Source: Rhodococcus sp. OK302
GTDB taxonomy: Bacteria > Actinomycetota > Actinomycetes > Mycobacteriales > Mycobacteriaceae
Reading direction: 5' to 3'
NCBI RefSeq assembly: GCF_002245895.1
Contig: NZ_NPJZ01000002.1
Location: 310,001 to 374,000, forward strand
DNA: 64,000 nucleotides
Position numbers and translations under genes: made by a program. Within the stretch, counting starts at the first letter, position 1. Every line of letters begins with the position of its first letter. Below, in pieces: positions 44,917-54,339 of this stretch. The notes below the pieces were generated by a model that saw only the letters and a list, made by a program, of their open reading frames with translations, searched no databases and was not told where the DNA came from.

Positions 44917-45149
44917 CAGATCAGGTCCGCCGATCGATCTTCGGCATATGCGGCAAGTGAGTCCAGATCGTCCTCGCTCGACGCCTTGGCGAGGATCTCT
45001 GCGTCCCTGGCTGCGATCTGCCTGCGGCGTTCACGCTCGAGTGCACGTAGGACCAACGCTGCGCGTGACGGCGCTCGATGGCTGGTCACTTCGCCATCGA
45101 GGAATGCCACCATCTCGTCGGGTAGTCGTACCGCGATCTGCGTGCTCAT
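44916..45149 (-). CDS. ribbon-helix-helix antitoxin of the MazF toxin
   Basis: A 77-residue protein starting MSTQIAVRLPDEMVAFLDGE, a ribbon-helix-helix DNA-binding fold (strand TQIAVRLP, two helices, SRAALVLRALERERRR). The acidic C-terminus (LAKASSEDDLDSLAAYAEDR) would wrap the toxin. It lies before and overlaps mazF by one base and is likely to repress its own promoter. Confidence 0.85.
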   Translation of the reverse strand: MSTQIAVRLPDEMVAFLDGEVTSHRAPSRAALVLRALERERRRQIAARDAEILAKASSEDDLDSLAAYAEDRSADLI

Positions 45150-45267
45150 ACCTAAATGGTACCAATCTGGGATTCAAAAGGTTCTCGCAACGCTCACGTA
45201 CCCGAAGGCAAAATGTCACGGCCACGACCAGGCCGAGGCAAGGCCTTGAGATGTCGATCTGATTGGC

Positions 45268-46245
45268 TCAGGTTGAGGCGATGAGATCGTCAGCGCAGTC
45301 GATATCCGATGCTCGCATATCGATCAGTGGCGGGTTTTCGAAGCCGGCCGCGCGGGCCGCCGTGTCGAACTTTTCGTAGCGCCGCCAGGAAGTTGACGTA
45401 GCAACGGGCGGGTTTGATGTCTGAGCGATGGATTCCCAGGTGAGGTTTGGGTCTGCAAGTTTGCGGCGCGCGGTGTCTTTGACTGCATCGGGTAAGTCGG
45501 ATTGCGTGATGAACCAGTCGAGATCTGCGGACAGATCCGGGTTCGTTGCGGGCGGGTCCATGACATCGATGGCCGTGTCGCCTGCCGAAGGGTGCGGTGG
45601 ATGGACGCGGACAGCGATTTTCGGGGGCTCTTCGATCGCAGGCAGGTGTTGCGCAACGGCGGTCGCCGGTTTGTGTGAGTTCCGGTTCTCTGGCGCTGTG
45701 GGTGCTGTGTCTTGCGCGGCGTGTTCATCGGCTTGCGTTTTGTAGTCGGTGTACGCGATGCCCGTTGCTTTGATGAGGATCCCGAGTCCGTGGGTGAAGG
45801 CAAGCACGAGCGTCGGAGGAATGATCGCAATAAGCGCAGCGATGGCCGGGTCGAGGGGAACAAATCCGATATCGATACCTGCTGCAACCTGACTTTGCGC
45901 TGCGGATGCGGCATGGAATGCGTGATAGGCGTTGCCGAGGATGCTGATCGCGACGACCGTGACTGCCAGAGCGATGTAGAAGCCTTTGTCCCATTTGCTC
46001 ATTTTGAGTTTGGTCAAGATGACGATCGCAATCGTGGATCCGAGGATCGCGCTGTCGACAATGACGGGGAAAATCCATGCAAGGTTTTCGGGCAAGGTTC
46101 CCTGCCGCGCAAGGTCGCGTTGCACCGCGAACGAGAGGACGAAGGCGCCGGTGGTGATTCCGATTGCAATGAGGATTGCAATAAGAAGTGCGGCGATCAG
46201 TGCTCCAAGCTGGATCCGCGCAGCGCGCAGACTAAAATCACCCAT
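45268..46245 (-). CDS. DUF2637 membrane protein, plasmid transfer/spread type
   Basis: From ATG 46245 (AAGGA upstream) the product has 325 residues. Four membrane helices form a DUF2637 domain: LGALIAALLIAILIAIGITT, LAWIFPVIVDSAILGSTIAI, GFYIALAVTVVAISILGNAY and IAALIAIIPPTLVLAFTHGL. A Pro-rich cytoplasmic linker and a C-terminal HTH-like region (PDAVKDTARRKLADPNLTWE) follow. DUF2637 proteins are typical of actinobacterial plasmids and are often called SpdB/transfer-related, though their action is not defined. Confidence 0.75.
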   Translation of the reverse strand: MGDFSLRAARIQLGALIAALLIAILIAIGITTGAFVLSFAVQRDLARQGTLPENLAWIFPVIVDSAILGSTIAIVILTKLKMSKWDKGFYIALAVTVVAISILGNAYHAFHAASAAQSQVAAGIDIGFVPLDPAIAALIAIIPPTLVLAFTHGLGILIKATGIAYTDYKTQADEHAAQDTAPTAPENRNSHKPATAVAQHLPAIEEPPKIAVRVHPPHPSAGDTAIDVMDPPATNPDLSADLDWFITQSDLPDAVKDTARRKLADPNLTWESIAQTSNPPVATSTSWRRYEKFDTAARAAGFENPPLIDMRASDIDCADDLIAST

Positions 46246-46837
46246 GATCGGGTTTTCCTTCCTAAAGGGGTGTTCTCGGTCTGGGGCCTCGCTGGTTGCA
46301 GCCGGCGGGGCTCCTCTTTGATTTTCGGGTGTTCGGGGTTGCGTTTCCTGCCTTCGATGTCCGGCCTGTGACTGGCGCGTTTTCACGTTCTGAATTGGTG
46401 GAAAATGCCTTGAGCTGGCATTTTGCGTGTGAGATGCGTGCTGATATGTGTCTGGTCGCAATGCGAGCGCCTCGCTGATGCATAGGTGCGTCGTTTCACG
46501 GAATGGCACAACAAGCACACGTGGAACCTCGTTCACTGTGCGTGCAGCGGACCCTTTTGCGTGTAAGCCGTTGAGGGGTAGTGCACTCGCCCGTTAGATG
46601 GCCGCAACGCGTCGGCTGGTCGAAGCCGACGGTCGGGTCGCAAGATTGCGTGCTGCTCTCGCACAATGCAGTGCAATCCGGCCCCTGGTGTAACTGGAGG
46701 CGAGATCTCGTGCGTCGGACGAAACCGGGGCGCGCAACGCCAATCTGCGCTTCGTTCACTGCCCCGGTTGTCGTGACATTAACCACTCCGCAGTGCGCGC
46801 AATGCATGCATGCAATGCACGCATTGCACGCAACTAG
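46246..46837. other. intergenic region between DUF2637 gene and parB
   Basis: No convincing gene in about 590 bases. It ends in a small cluster of the 9-bp repeat described separately (46790-46834). Confidence 0.45.
46790..46834. repeat. five 9-bp repeat units next to parB
   Basis: Five consecutive units (gcagtgcgc, gcaatgcat, gcatgcaat, gcacgcatt, gcacgcaac) at exact 9-bp spacing, the same GCA-N6 type as the long array upstream of parA. They lie just past the 3' end of parB. Confidence 0.8.
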
Positions 46838-47149
46838 CTACAGTCCCCTGGCTTTCAGATACTCGTCCAGCGCAGCCTCCGTCATAGACGCTTCACTGAT
46901 CTCACGATCACCGGTCTCGTATCGCAACTTGTCGACACCACGGCGGAGACGGTCTTTGGTGGAGGGCTTGATGCGGGTGTTGTGCGTCATCGACAGCTTC
47001 TCCTCCTCGTCCTTACGCCCACTGGGATCGGCTGGCGCCGGGGTCGCAGGCGCCGCGACGACGGGCGCCGACTCCCCTCTCGAGGGTCGTTCGGGGATGA
47101 GTTCGGCGGGGTGAGTTTTGCGGATCGCAGGTTCGCGTTTGACGCTCAT
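46838..47149 (-). CDS. parB: small ParB-type partition protein (RHH)
   Basis: A 103-residue protein with a disordered basic/Pro-rich N-terminus (residues 1-52) and a C-terminal ribbon-helix-helix-like part (NTRIKPSTKDRLRRGVDKLR, YETGDREISEASMTEAALDE). Its start overlaps the parA stop (ATGA). In type Ib partition systems such small RHH proteins bind short-repeat centromeres and stimulate the ParA ATPase. Confidence 0.7.
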   Translation of the reverse strand: MSVKREPAIRKTHPAELIPERPSRGESAPVVAAPATPAPADPSGRKDEEEKLSMTHNTRIKPSTKDRLRRGVDKLRYETGDREISEASMTEAALDEYLKARGL

Positions 47150-47928
47150 GCTGGGGCTCCGATCACGACGGGCAGTTCAGCGAGGAGGTCCGTGTAAGCG
47201 ACCCTGAGTGTCAGCGCTTTTCCGCCCTTGAACTGATGAATGGGCGTGTGGTTGGAATGCGCGTCCTGGCGAGCTGCAAGTTCCGGAATGACCGTCTTGG
47301 CCACGAGGTCGCCGTATGTTTCGCGGAGTTCGTTCTCGCGGAACTCGTGCTCACCCGTCACACGCCTGCGACTGATCACAATCTTGTCAAAGGCAAGTTT
47401 GGGGTTGGCGCGTTTACGAACGGTATCGATGGTCTGCTCGAGCTTCTGGACTCCTCGGACGCTGTCGATGGTCGGCTCTGTAATGGCTACGACGCCGTCT
47501 GCTGCGATAAGGACCGCGAACAGGACCTTGCCCATGTTTGGTGGGCAGTCGAAAAGTACTGCGTCGTAGGGCGAAAGGTCCAGGCCCTCGAATGCGACGT
47601 CGAGGCGGAATACGAGATCGTTGGATCCGTCCGATTCGATTTTGCCGAGTTCTTCATCGGCGGGAATGAGATCGACGCCGTCCCAGGGGGTCGCGATGAT
47701 CGCTTCAGCTGCAATGCCTTCCCTGGTCTGGTTCATCAGGTGGTAGGCCGTCAGCATTCCGTCTTCAAGTTCGACGCCGAGTCCGCTGGTGGTGTTGCCC
47801 TGCTGGTCCATGTCGACAACAAGGACTTTTCCGCCGACCGCGGTGATGGCACTGGCAAGTCCGAGTGTGGACGCTGTTTTGCCGACGCCACCCTTCTGGT
47901 TGCCCAGTGCGATTTTGCGTGGCTGCAT
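47146..47928 (-). CDS. parA: ParA partition ATPase
   Basis: A 260-residue Walker-type ATPase: deviant Walker A GNQKGGVGKTASTLGLA, switch region VVDMDQQGNTTSGLG, Walker B AVLFDCPPN. ATG 47928 follows GAAAGG six bases upstream. The frame stays open far upstream through the repeat array, but that translation is repeat-derived. ParA moves plasmid copies apart on the nucleoid with ParB. The protein lacks the N-terminal HTH of type Ia ParA, which fits the small ParB. Confidence 0.9.
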   Translation of the reverse strand: MQPRKIALGNQKGGVGKTASTLGLASAITAVGGKVLVVDMDQQGNTTSGLGVELEDGMLTAYHLMNQTREGIAAEAIIATPWDGVDLIPADEELGKIESDGSNDLVFRLDVAFEGLDLSPYDAVLFDCPPNMGKVLFAVLIAADGVVAITEPTIDSVRGVQKLEQTIDTVRKRANPKLAFDKIVISRRRVTGEHEFRENELRETYGDLVAKTVIPELAARQDAHSNHTPIHQFKGGKALTLRVAYTDLLAELPVVIGAPA

Positions 47929-47959
47929 TGCGGACCTTTCGTCGAGTGTATTCAAACTT

Positions 47960-48655
47960 GCGAGGCGTGCGTTGCGTGCGAAACACGCACGGCATGCAGT
48001 ACGTGCACAAGCTGCATTGCTTGCATGGCATGCAGTACGTGCACAAGCTGCATTGCTCGCACTGCATGCGGTAGGTGCGCTACTTGCAATACATGCGCTG
48101 CACGCTAGACATGCATAGCGTGCTTGCCATGCGCTACATGCACTGCCCGCATTGCGTGTCGTGCGTGCATTTGGTGCGGGGCAAGCACTGCGAGCTATGC
48201 ACGCACACTGTGCATTACGTGCGCGCGTAGCATAACACGCATGTAATGCACGCAGTTCGTGCGGTGCATTCATTGCGTGTCGTGCACAGTGCGCACGCAG
48301 CGCACCTCTCGCATGCGGCGCATGCCTTGCAAAGATTGCAAGCGCAGCATTCATTGCACACCTTGCATGGATTGCGTGGCGTTCTCTCTTTGCACTCCAT
48401 GCGATCCATGCATGACGCGCATGCCATGCGTTACCTGCATGCAATGCGTTCATAGCGTGTGCAGCATTCAATGCATGGCCAGCAAGCTGTGCATGACACG
48501 CGCGCATCGCTATGCATGCGCCCATGGCGAGCATTACGTGCCACGCAATGCATGCACTGCGTGCTCAACATGCTTTGCGTGCGCTGCGTGCATGCAATGC
48601 TCTACACATTGCGTGCTCGGCACGCTCCACATGTAATGCACGCAATGCATGCAGG
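47960..48655. repeat. phased 9-bp repeat array upstream of parA, candidate centromere
   Basis: About 77 units, each starting GC (usually GCA) and most ending in AT, GT, AC or TT, at strict 9-bp spacing: the unit starting at 48545 is exactly 65 units from the first at 47960, and only one 3-base slip follows (near 48599). Examples: gcatggcat, gcagtacgt, gcattgctt, gcgctacat. All six frames are largely open because of the composition. The array begins 31 bp before parA. Placement next to parA/RHH-parB suggests a partition site. Confidence 0.85.
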
Positions 48656-48675
48656 TGCCTCTGTTCATCAAACAC

Positions 48676-48729
48676 GCAGTGCATGCATTAGTCGCATTGC
48701 ATGCACATCACGCACTGCATGCGTTCGAC
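48676..48729. repeat. six more 9-bp units after the main array
   Basis: gcagtgcat, gcattagtc, gcattgcat, gcacatcac, gcactgcat, gcgttcgac at exact 9-bp spacing, shifted in phase from the main array by a 20-base unrelated spacer. Confidence 0.8.
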
Positions 48730-49524
48730 ATAACTGCAGGTAGAAGCACTTTCTCAGTCGAGAGGCAGACGTGTTCATAGACATAAGGTGCAGTAGGTCA
48801 TTCAAAACGATCCGATCGAGATCCTCCAGATCTTCTGGGTGCTCGTTCACTGAGGCATGAAAATGGCACATATTGGGAGCTGCAGATTCCGGAAGTTGTG
48901 TCGCCGCGCAACGATTCTTATGTACTGAGGTTGCGATACCTACCACCAAAGCCCATCCGCATCGCATCCTCGAACCCCGCCGGAACGGCTGATTCAGCCG
49001 GCAATCGAATTGCAAGAACCGAAAATTGAGCTCTGGCAGACCACGAAGGTACGATCGCCAGCGCTGAACGAACTCGATTCGAGGACCAGGATTGATCACT
49101 TCGGCCGATCAAGTTTGTGTTTGACTCTCCTGATTCCGAAGATATCCGATGCGTACGGCCGAGGCAGTGCGGTGATTCTTCACGGAAATGAACTGTGGTC
49201 TGCCTCGACTCAGTCCGCCCATAGGGTGCGCGGCCCAAGCACAGCGGTGAACTGGGTTTCGTAGATTGCGGTGCATCTGCAGAATCTTCAATTTCTCGAC
49301 AGGGCGGCGATGGGGGAGTTTCAGTTTTGGCAACGAAACCGGTTGAGGTGCGGCGGATCTTCGTTGGAATCTCGCGACTGCAACCCCATCTGACGTGAGA
49401 TCGATGCGGTGATCGAGGGGCAGATCTCCAATTTTCTCCCGGGGAGAGGGGCGGGTTGCGGTCTTTCGAGACAAAATTCTCGCATACCGACGTATGGCCA
49501 TCCAAAATCAACTGCCACTATGCC

Positions 49525-49555
49525 CACTCATTACGTCACAGTGACGTAATGAGTG
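49525..49555. repeat. 31-bp perfect palindrome
   Basis: CACTCATTACGTCAC and GTGACGTAATGAGTG around a single central A. No gene overlaps it. It could extrude as a hairpin or bind a dimeric protein, for instance at an origin or transfer site. Confidence 0.85.
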
Positions 49556-49832
49556 TTGGGGATTGGGTGGATAAAGTCGCCGTCTTCCATCCAAATTCGA
49601 GCGAATTCGGGGCCCTTTCGCGCATCTGCAGGCCTGGGGCTGACCGAAGATCGGCCAATTTACGGCATCGTAGCGCAACATCCACCCTTGGTGGGGGAGT
49701 GAATAGGCCTTCATCATCCGCGTCAGCACAGATATTTGGGCGGAAGAACCGACGCCCAGGGGATGGAATCCAGCGAATCAGCGACCCCGCACGGTGAAAG
49801 GGGGCGGCGAAAGTTCACAGATTCATGTCCAT

Positions 49833-49940
49833 GCAACGCTCGCAACGCTCGCGATGCTCGCGATGCACGCCATGCGTGCACTGCACGCGATACACGTTTG
49901 CTACGCGGTGCATGCACCCCATGCAGGTGTTGCAAGCATT
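49833..49940. repeat. twelve 9-bp units, satellite of the parA array
   Basis: Twelve consecutive units from gcaacgctc to gcaagcatt at exact 9-bp spacing (108 bp), the same type as the array upstream of parA (for example gcgatgcac, gccatgcgt, gcactgcac). Confidence 0.85.
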
Positions 49941-50436
49941 AAGAGCAGCGGGAAATTTCCACGCAAAAGCACTCTCTGTCGGTTGAGTTCAACGACAAAG
50001 AGCAAGCAGATACTGCTCTGACCAGGCATAACACGAACGGCACCTTGCCGGCTAGAGCGAATGAGTGAGTTGCGTCAGTCCATATAGGGGAAACCACCTT
50101 GGGTGCGCCACAGCTCGTCAGCGCGCTTCTGAGGGCCTGACGCTCGGTGCCCTACGCGGATCGCCCTGGTACTGGTCAGATTCAGCTCCTTTCTTCATTC
50201 CCGGCTAGGCGGCTTATGAGCTGGGCCAGCTGCTCGGAATGGACCGAGATATCGCATGCACCGACTTCCTCGTTTGTGAATCACTTCAATCGTGGATGCA
50301 TTTCCGCAGCTCACAGCGAGAATCGCTTCTGCCTGTGAGAGTTCGAGCTCACCGGATCGGACGGCCCTGAACATTGACAGCGGCTCGCCGAACCGGCGTC
50401 TGCTCAGGTCCGGTGCTGAAGCGCAATCGAAGGTTC

Positions 50437-51786
50437 TCAGTGCCGTTGATGACGCAACTTATCGGCCAGATGTGCTCGGATGCTGGCCAGGGCTTTTGCG
50501 CGATGTTCGGGATTTGCGACAGCTTTGGCGCGTTCTTCGTGTGTAGTTTCGAGTTGTTTCTGTTCCTTCCTTCTGGCTAGATCTTCGGCTTTGCGCTGTT
50601 CACTGGGTGATTTTCCGGTCCAGTCGATTGAACGGAGTCTGCGTTTGAGGTACGCCAGTGGCGAGGAGAGGCTGGCCGCTGTCGGCCAGATCCACCCCCG
50701 TTGAGCGGTGTCTCGTGAAAGCGTGCGGGCGATGTCACGACCTGTCCAGCGCGTGGGGTCAATTCCTGCGTTCTGGAGGATGTCGCAGACTGCGCCGATG
50801 TGGCCAGGTGGTGAGAGGGCAGGGGCGTCATTGATGAGTTCTGCGGCTGCACGTTGGAGTCCGAGAGGGCGGGGGGTCTTGGCTGCAGTGGTGTGTTTTT
50901 TTCTTGGAGGTGGGGGTGTCCACGCGCGTGCGCGTTGGTGAGTTCTTCCTAACGGAAGAACTTCACAAGATAAAGAACCAACACTAGATAGGGTGTCAGC
51001 GACTGTCGTTGCTGGTGGGCCTTGGTTTGGCTGATCGAGGGCGATGGAGCCGGTGCGAAGGGCTTTCCGGGTTCGGTATCGGGCAGTTCGTTCGGCGGAG
51101 CGGGATGGGCGCTTCTTCGGCGACTTGGCAAGCGGTGTCGCTTCCACGATGCATCGTGGTGAGGATAGCGACCACGATGATGCTGCACGGTGCTGTTGAC
51201 CCCCGTGGTGAGCCTCTGCAGCGAGGAATTCGAGGGTTTTGAGGTTCCGCCCCCGAACGTGTTCGATACCCATCTCGAGATCGATGAGGACGCGGCGGGC
51301 TCGATTGACCGCTGATTCACTGACCTTGGCGCGTGCGGCGATCGTCGATTTTGCCGCGGTCACTCCGCGACCGGTGTGGGATTCAGCGAAATGTGCGTGC
51401 GCTTCTGCGACGGCGTAGGCCTTGTCGGGCTTGATGAGGCGGCGTGCGCACAGGGTCTTGCCGGCGGGGGTATCGATGTGGTGCCGGAACTGACGGAGCC
51501 ATTCACGGCGCGAAGTCCAGACAGGGATCCGCGCTTGTTCGGCTGGTTCCACGGGCAATGCCCAGGATCGTCCGCGCTGGTCAGAGGACTCATTGATTCG
51601 TCGTGTCTCTGAGTCGATGAGTGCGACACGAATGAGGAGAGCATCGACGGTCGCGTGCCATACGTCGACCTCGGCCGATTGCGGGACGGCGGTGTGGGTG
51701 TTGGTGTGCGACACGCCGAAGGTGGGTGATAGGGAATGTGTTGATCCGTATTCAGGGTATGAGTTACCCTGAGACATACCTGCCAT
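50437..51786 (-). CDS. plasmid replication initiator (Rep), HTH type
   Basis: A 449-residue basic protein. A winged-helix region (TAAKSTIAARAKVSESAVNR, ARRVLIDLEMGIEHVRGRNL) lies near residues 140-190. A disordered basic middle follows, then a C-terminal conserved-looking block (GHIGAVCDILQNAGIDPTRW, TGRDIARTLSRDTAQRGWIW, PLAYLKRRLRSIDW) and a Lys/Arg-rich tail. This is the plan of rep proteins from rhodococcal and mycobacterial plasmids. It sits with parAB and a structured leader. The exact family is not certain. Confidence 0.6.
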   Translation of the reverse strand: MAGMSQGNSYPEYGSTHSLSPTFGVSHTNTHTAVPQSAEVDVWHATVDALLIRVALIDSETRRINESSDQRGRSWALPVEPAEQARIPVWTSRREWLRQFRHHIDTPAGKTLCARRLIKPDKAYAVAEAHAHFAESHTGRGVTAAKSTIAARAKVSESAVNRARRVLIDLEMGIEHVRGRNLKTLEFLAAEAHHGGQQHRAASSWSLSSPRCIVEATPLAKSPKKRPSRSAERTARYRTRKALRTGSIALDQPNQGPPATTVADTLSSVGSLSCEVLPLGRTHQRARAWTPPPPRKKHTTAAKTPRPLGLQRAAAELINDAPALSPPGHIGAVCDILQNAGIDPTRWTGRDIARTLSRDTAQRGWIWPTAASLSSPLAYLKRRLRSIDWTGKSPSEQRKAEDLARRKEQKQLETTHEERAKAVANPEHRAKALASIRAHLADKLRHQRH

Positions 51787-51877
51787 AGGTAGTCCCTTCC
51801 AGGGGATGCAGTTCGAGCCGAGAAAGCGTCAACTTTCGGAGCTCACCTCTCGAGAACGTTTCGAGAACAGATGTCGG

Positions 51878-51922
51878 AGAACCTGCCAGTTCTTAGTCGA
51901 CATCAAGGACCTGCCAGTCCTT
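51878..51922. ncRNA. two stem-loops with identical CTGCCA loops in the rep leader
   Basis: AGAAC-CTGCCA-GTTCT (51878-51893) and AAGGAC-CTGCCA-GTCCTT (51905-51922) lie 90-140 bp upstream of the rep start. With the plus-strand terminator after them they could form a countertranscribed RNA opposing the rep leader. The idea rests on structure and place only; no promoter was identified. Confidence 0.5.
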
Positions 51923-51952
51923 ATTCGCCGCGATGCGGTCCGCTCCCAATCA

Positions 51953-51977
51953 CCCCCTTTGGGGGCTTTTGTGTTTC
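51953..51977 (+). terminator. Rho-independent terminator reading toward higher coordinates
   Basis: CCCCC-TTT-GGGGG followed by CTTTTGTGTTT on the plus strand. No protein gene on the plus strand precedes it, so it probably ends a short RNA transcribed opposite to rep. Confidence 0.65.
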
Positions 51978-52411
51978 AAGAGGTCTGCGCTGTGCAGTTA
52001 GGTATCGAGTTCGTTCGTCGATTACTTGGCTACAGGCGGCCCCGAATCCTGCGAATCCACTGATCGTGTGGATTCGCTGTGCGTAGGGACGTGTGTCGGA
52101 ATCCAATGGCAGCGGGAAGGTGCCTTCATGGGCATGTTGCTGACCTGATCGGATTCGCGGATTTGTGGGACGCCAAAGTGTGACGTGGGCGTCATACCAA
52201 CTGAATTGTGATGTGGATGTGCTGAAAATGACACCGTGAACGCGCCAGTAGGTATGGCGGAATTGCGTTTCTGGGATATCATCGAGTAAGCACCGCCTCT
52301 TCCTTAACTGGGTTAGTGGGGGTCGGGGAACTGGGAAGTTCCCGCAACTGCATAAACGGACAGCCCCCGATGCCGCCAAGCCCTGGGGGTTGTTCGCTGT
52401 CTAGGGGTAGT

Positions 52412-52669
52412 TCATGCGCCGACTGCGAGCTGCTCGATGCGCCGCAATGAGCCCACAGCTTCGATTTCGAGCAATCGAAGCTGTTCCGGATGCAGCTTGT
52501 CGCTGATGTAATCCGGTATGTCCAGTCCGTGGGTGATGGCCAAGATGAGCACGGAATAATCCCCAGCAGGGATTCCGAGTTCGGCGGCCCGATCCTCGTA
52601 CACCTTGTGTTGCTTGAGGGGAGCACGAGTCGCGATGTGTCCGCGAGGTCCCTTGTTGTGCTGTGCCAT
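52412..52669 (-). CDS. small plasmid-type hypothetical protein
   Basis: An 85-residue soluble protein starting MAQHNKGPRGHIATRAPLKQ, with a basic N-terminus and helical remainder (AAELGIPAGDYSVLILAITH, LHPEQLRLLEIEAVGSLRRI). The layout, with a short basic arm and an ELGIPAGDY-like segment, is common among proteins encoded beside actinobacterial rep genes. It may bind DNA. Function unknown. Confidence 0.6.
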   Translation of the reverse strand: MAQHNKGPRGHIATRAPLKQHKVYEDRAAELGIPAGDYSVLILAITHGLDIPDYISDKLHPEQLRLLEIEAVGSLRRIEQLAVGA

Positions 52670-53417
52670 GAGGAAAGACTAGAACCAATCTGTAACTGAT
52701 ACGGGTAGGCGCGCCCACTCGGTGTGTCGCGTGTGGTTGATGTTGCCACGAAATTCACCGTTTCCCGGAGTCGTTCCGGAGTGCCGTTGCACGAAATGGC
52801 TGCATCGAGGGTTCACTGACTGCAGCAAGGCGATGCCGCAAACTACGGCCATGACACTGCAGATCTCCTCGATGGATGCGGACTCTGGGGCGAATATGGC
52901 CAGGTCAACGGAACTAAGGGCATGGCGGCAGAGGTGCAGGCATTGAAGGGCTGACGGCCACAGGGGAGGGTGAAGTGTCGCAACGCATCGCAATTGCTGT
53001 GATGTCAGTCACGTTGATTGTGTGCTGTGTCGGCCGGTCGTGCCCATACCTGGCGCGCCGCCGACGACAATGAAGGCCTGTGAGTGCGTCGCGGGTCTGG
53101 GCGGATGATGTTGTTCTTGCTGCTTCCGTCATCGAAAGTGAGGTAAGTGCGGTCTCCTCCGAGGGCCGTGGTCGATGAATTCTTCGGTCGACGGCAGTGG
53201 GTGAGCTTCGAGTAACACGGCATCAGTTCGTTGCCGCGGAACGCAGACCGTAGACGTGATCGCAGGCGAATAGGACACAATCCAGGACGGCCCGTCGATT
53301 TAACTTGGCCGCGTGTCAGCGACGACCATCGGATGAGTAGTTGAAGGGGCGGATGCGCCGAGGTCGCTGTGCAAATGGCACCGCTGTCCCGCGGACATAA
53401 TCGTGCGCTCCGGGGCT
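52670..53417. other. intergenic region, nothing recognised
   Basis: About 750 bases with no gene of clear identity; the last part (from about 53290) may be the worn left end of the IS6 remnant that follows. Confidence 0.4.
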
Positions 53418-54050
53418 GTGCTACAGGTTCGGATTGAGCGTGCGAGACGTCGAAGAGTTGATTCTCGCGCGCGGTATCGTCGTCTCGCGCGAGGCGACCC
53501 GCATGGTGCACTAAGTACAGGCGGCGAATATATCGTGGGCCCGCCGGCGGTGTGCTTTCCAGCCTTGCGGCACATGGTATCTCGACGAGATGTTCATCCA
53601 GGTGCGGTCGGTAGCGGACGGCAGCGACTCGCGCGACTGGATTCGGTGCGTGCCGCAACAATTGCCCGAAGGGAACGTCCTAGACATCGCAGTCAAGTCG
53701 CACCGTCGCGCGAAGGCGGCGCAACGTTCTTCGCCCAAGCTAATGCGAACACTGGGTCGAGCATTATGGGTACTGGCCTGTGGAAAGTTGGCGAGTTACG
53801 TTGTGGCGCATCGGGAGTTGATGCCGTCGGCCGGGCGCCGGCGTCGATATACGTCAATACGCGGGCCGAGAACTCGCACCAGGCCGTCAGGCAGCGTGGA
53901 CGTGCGATGAGGTTCTCCCGCTCGCCTGGTGTGGCGCAACGATTCTTGCTGGCTTTCAGCGGGATCGCCGCACTTTCGGTCTGGCCGGCACTGCTCACAA
54001 TGAGCGCTTCCGTCCCGACCTGACCGGCCGATTCGTCACCTGGAACGACG
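53418..54050 (+). pseudogene. heavily decayed IS6-family transposase
   Basis: Pieces in several frames follow the IS6 transposase order: CYRFGLSVRDVEELILARGI and VVSREATR, then GTWYLDEMFIQVRSVADG (first catalytic Asp), SYVVAHREL, RAENSHQAVRQRGRAMRFSR and GVAQRFLLAFSGIAAL. Stops and frameshifts separate them. It is more diverged than copies 1-4. Confidence 0.7.
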
Positions 54051-54090
54051 TGACTGGAGTACCTGAACGTTTCGTCAGGACGTGTGACCA

Positions 54091-54339
54091 AGGGGGTATC
54101 GGCCGAATGGTCAACCCCGACATGCGGACTGCGAAACAGATGCAACACCACGGCCAACAGTTCTGGCGTGCAGCGACTATTGCGCTGATGACAGTGATGC
54201 GCGCGGCAAGATGGCCGTCGAGAAGCGTGCCGCCCTTATCGATGATCTGGTGGCTGCGCTTGCAGGCGCCGGCGATACGCACAAGATCGACGTCGCTATC
54301 AAGGCAGTCTTTGTTGGCGTCGATGAAGAAAACAATTAG
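54091..54339 (+). pseudogene. decayed second copy of the tap-like gene, 3' end
   Basis: The plus strand reads GIGRMVNPDMRTAKQMQHHG and FWRAATIA, matching IGRMVNPDMWTAKQMQHHHQ and LWRAAIIA of the intact tap-like protein. After a gap and frame change it reads EKRAALIDDLVAALAGAGDT and IDVAIKAVF to a TAG. Only the last fifth of the gene is left and the polymerase-like motif C is deleted. Confidence 0.75.

Larger units (their letters stand above)
48730..50436. other. 1.7-kb gene-free region, possible replication origin
   Basis: Between the repeat array and rep. Frames on both strands lack starts and families. It holds a 31-bp palindrome and a 12-unit repeat satellite (listed separately). Several AT-richer stretches occur. 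The position beside rep and par makes an origin plausible but nothing proves it. Confidence 0.4.

Noticed and set aside
47960..48729. The 9-bp array as a CRISPR array
   Set aside because: There are no 23-40 bp repeats with unique spacers and no cas genes; the period is 9 bp throughout.
47765..48743. Several overlapping Cys- and His-rich open frames on both strands in the repeat array
   Set aside because: All frames are open because the 9-bp motif avoids stops; the peptides only mirror the DNA repeat.
48918..49511. 197-codon minus-strand frame in the rep-par gap
   Set aside because: Composition is Ser/Arg/Pro-rich without family, no good start, and it ends in non-coding DNA.
51921..52379. 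152-codon minus-strand frame upstream of rep
   Set aside because: It crosses the terminator hairpin region and has no plausible domain or start signal.
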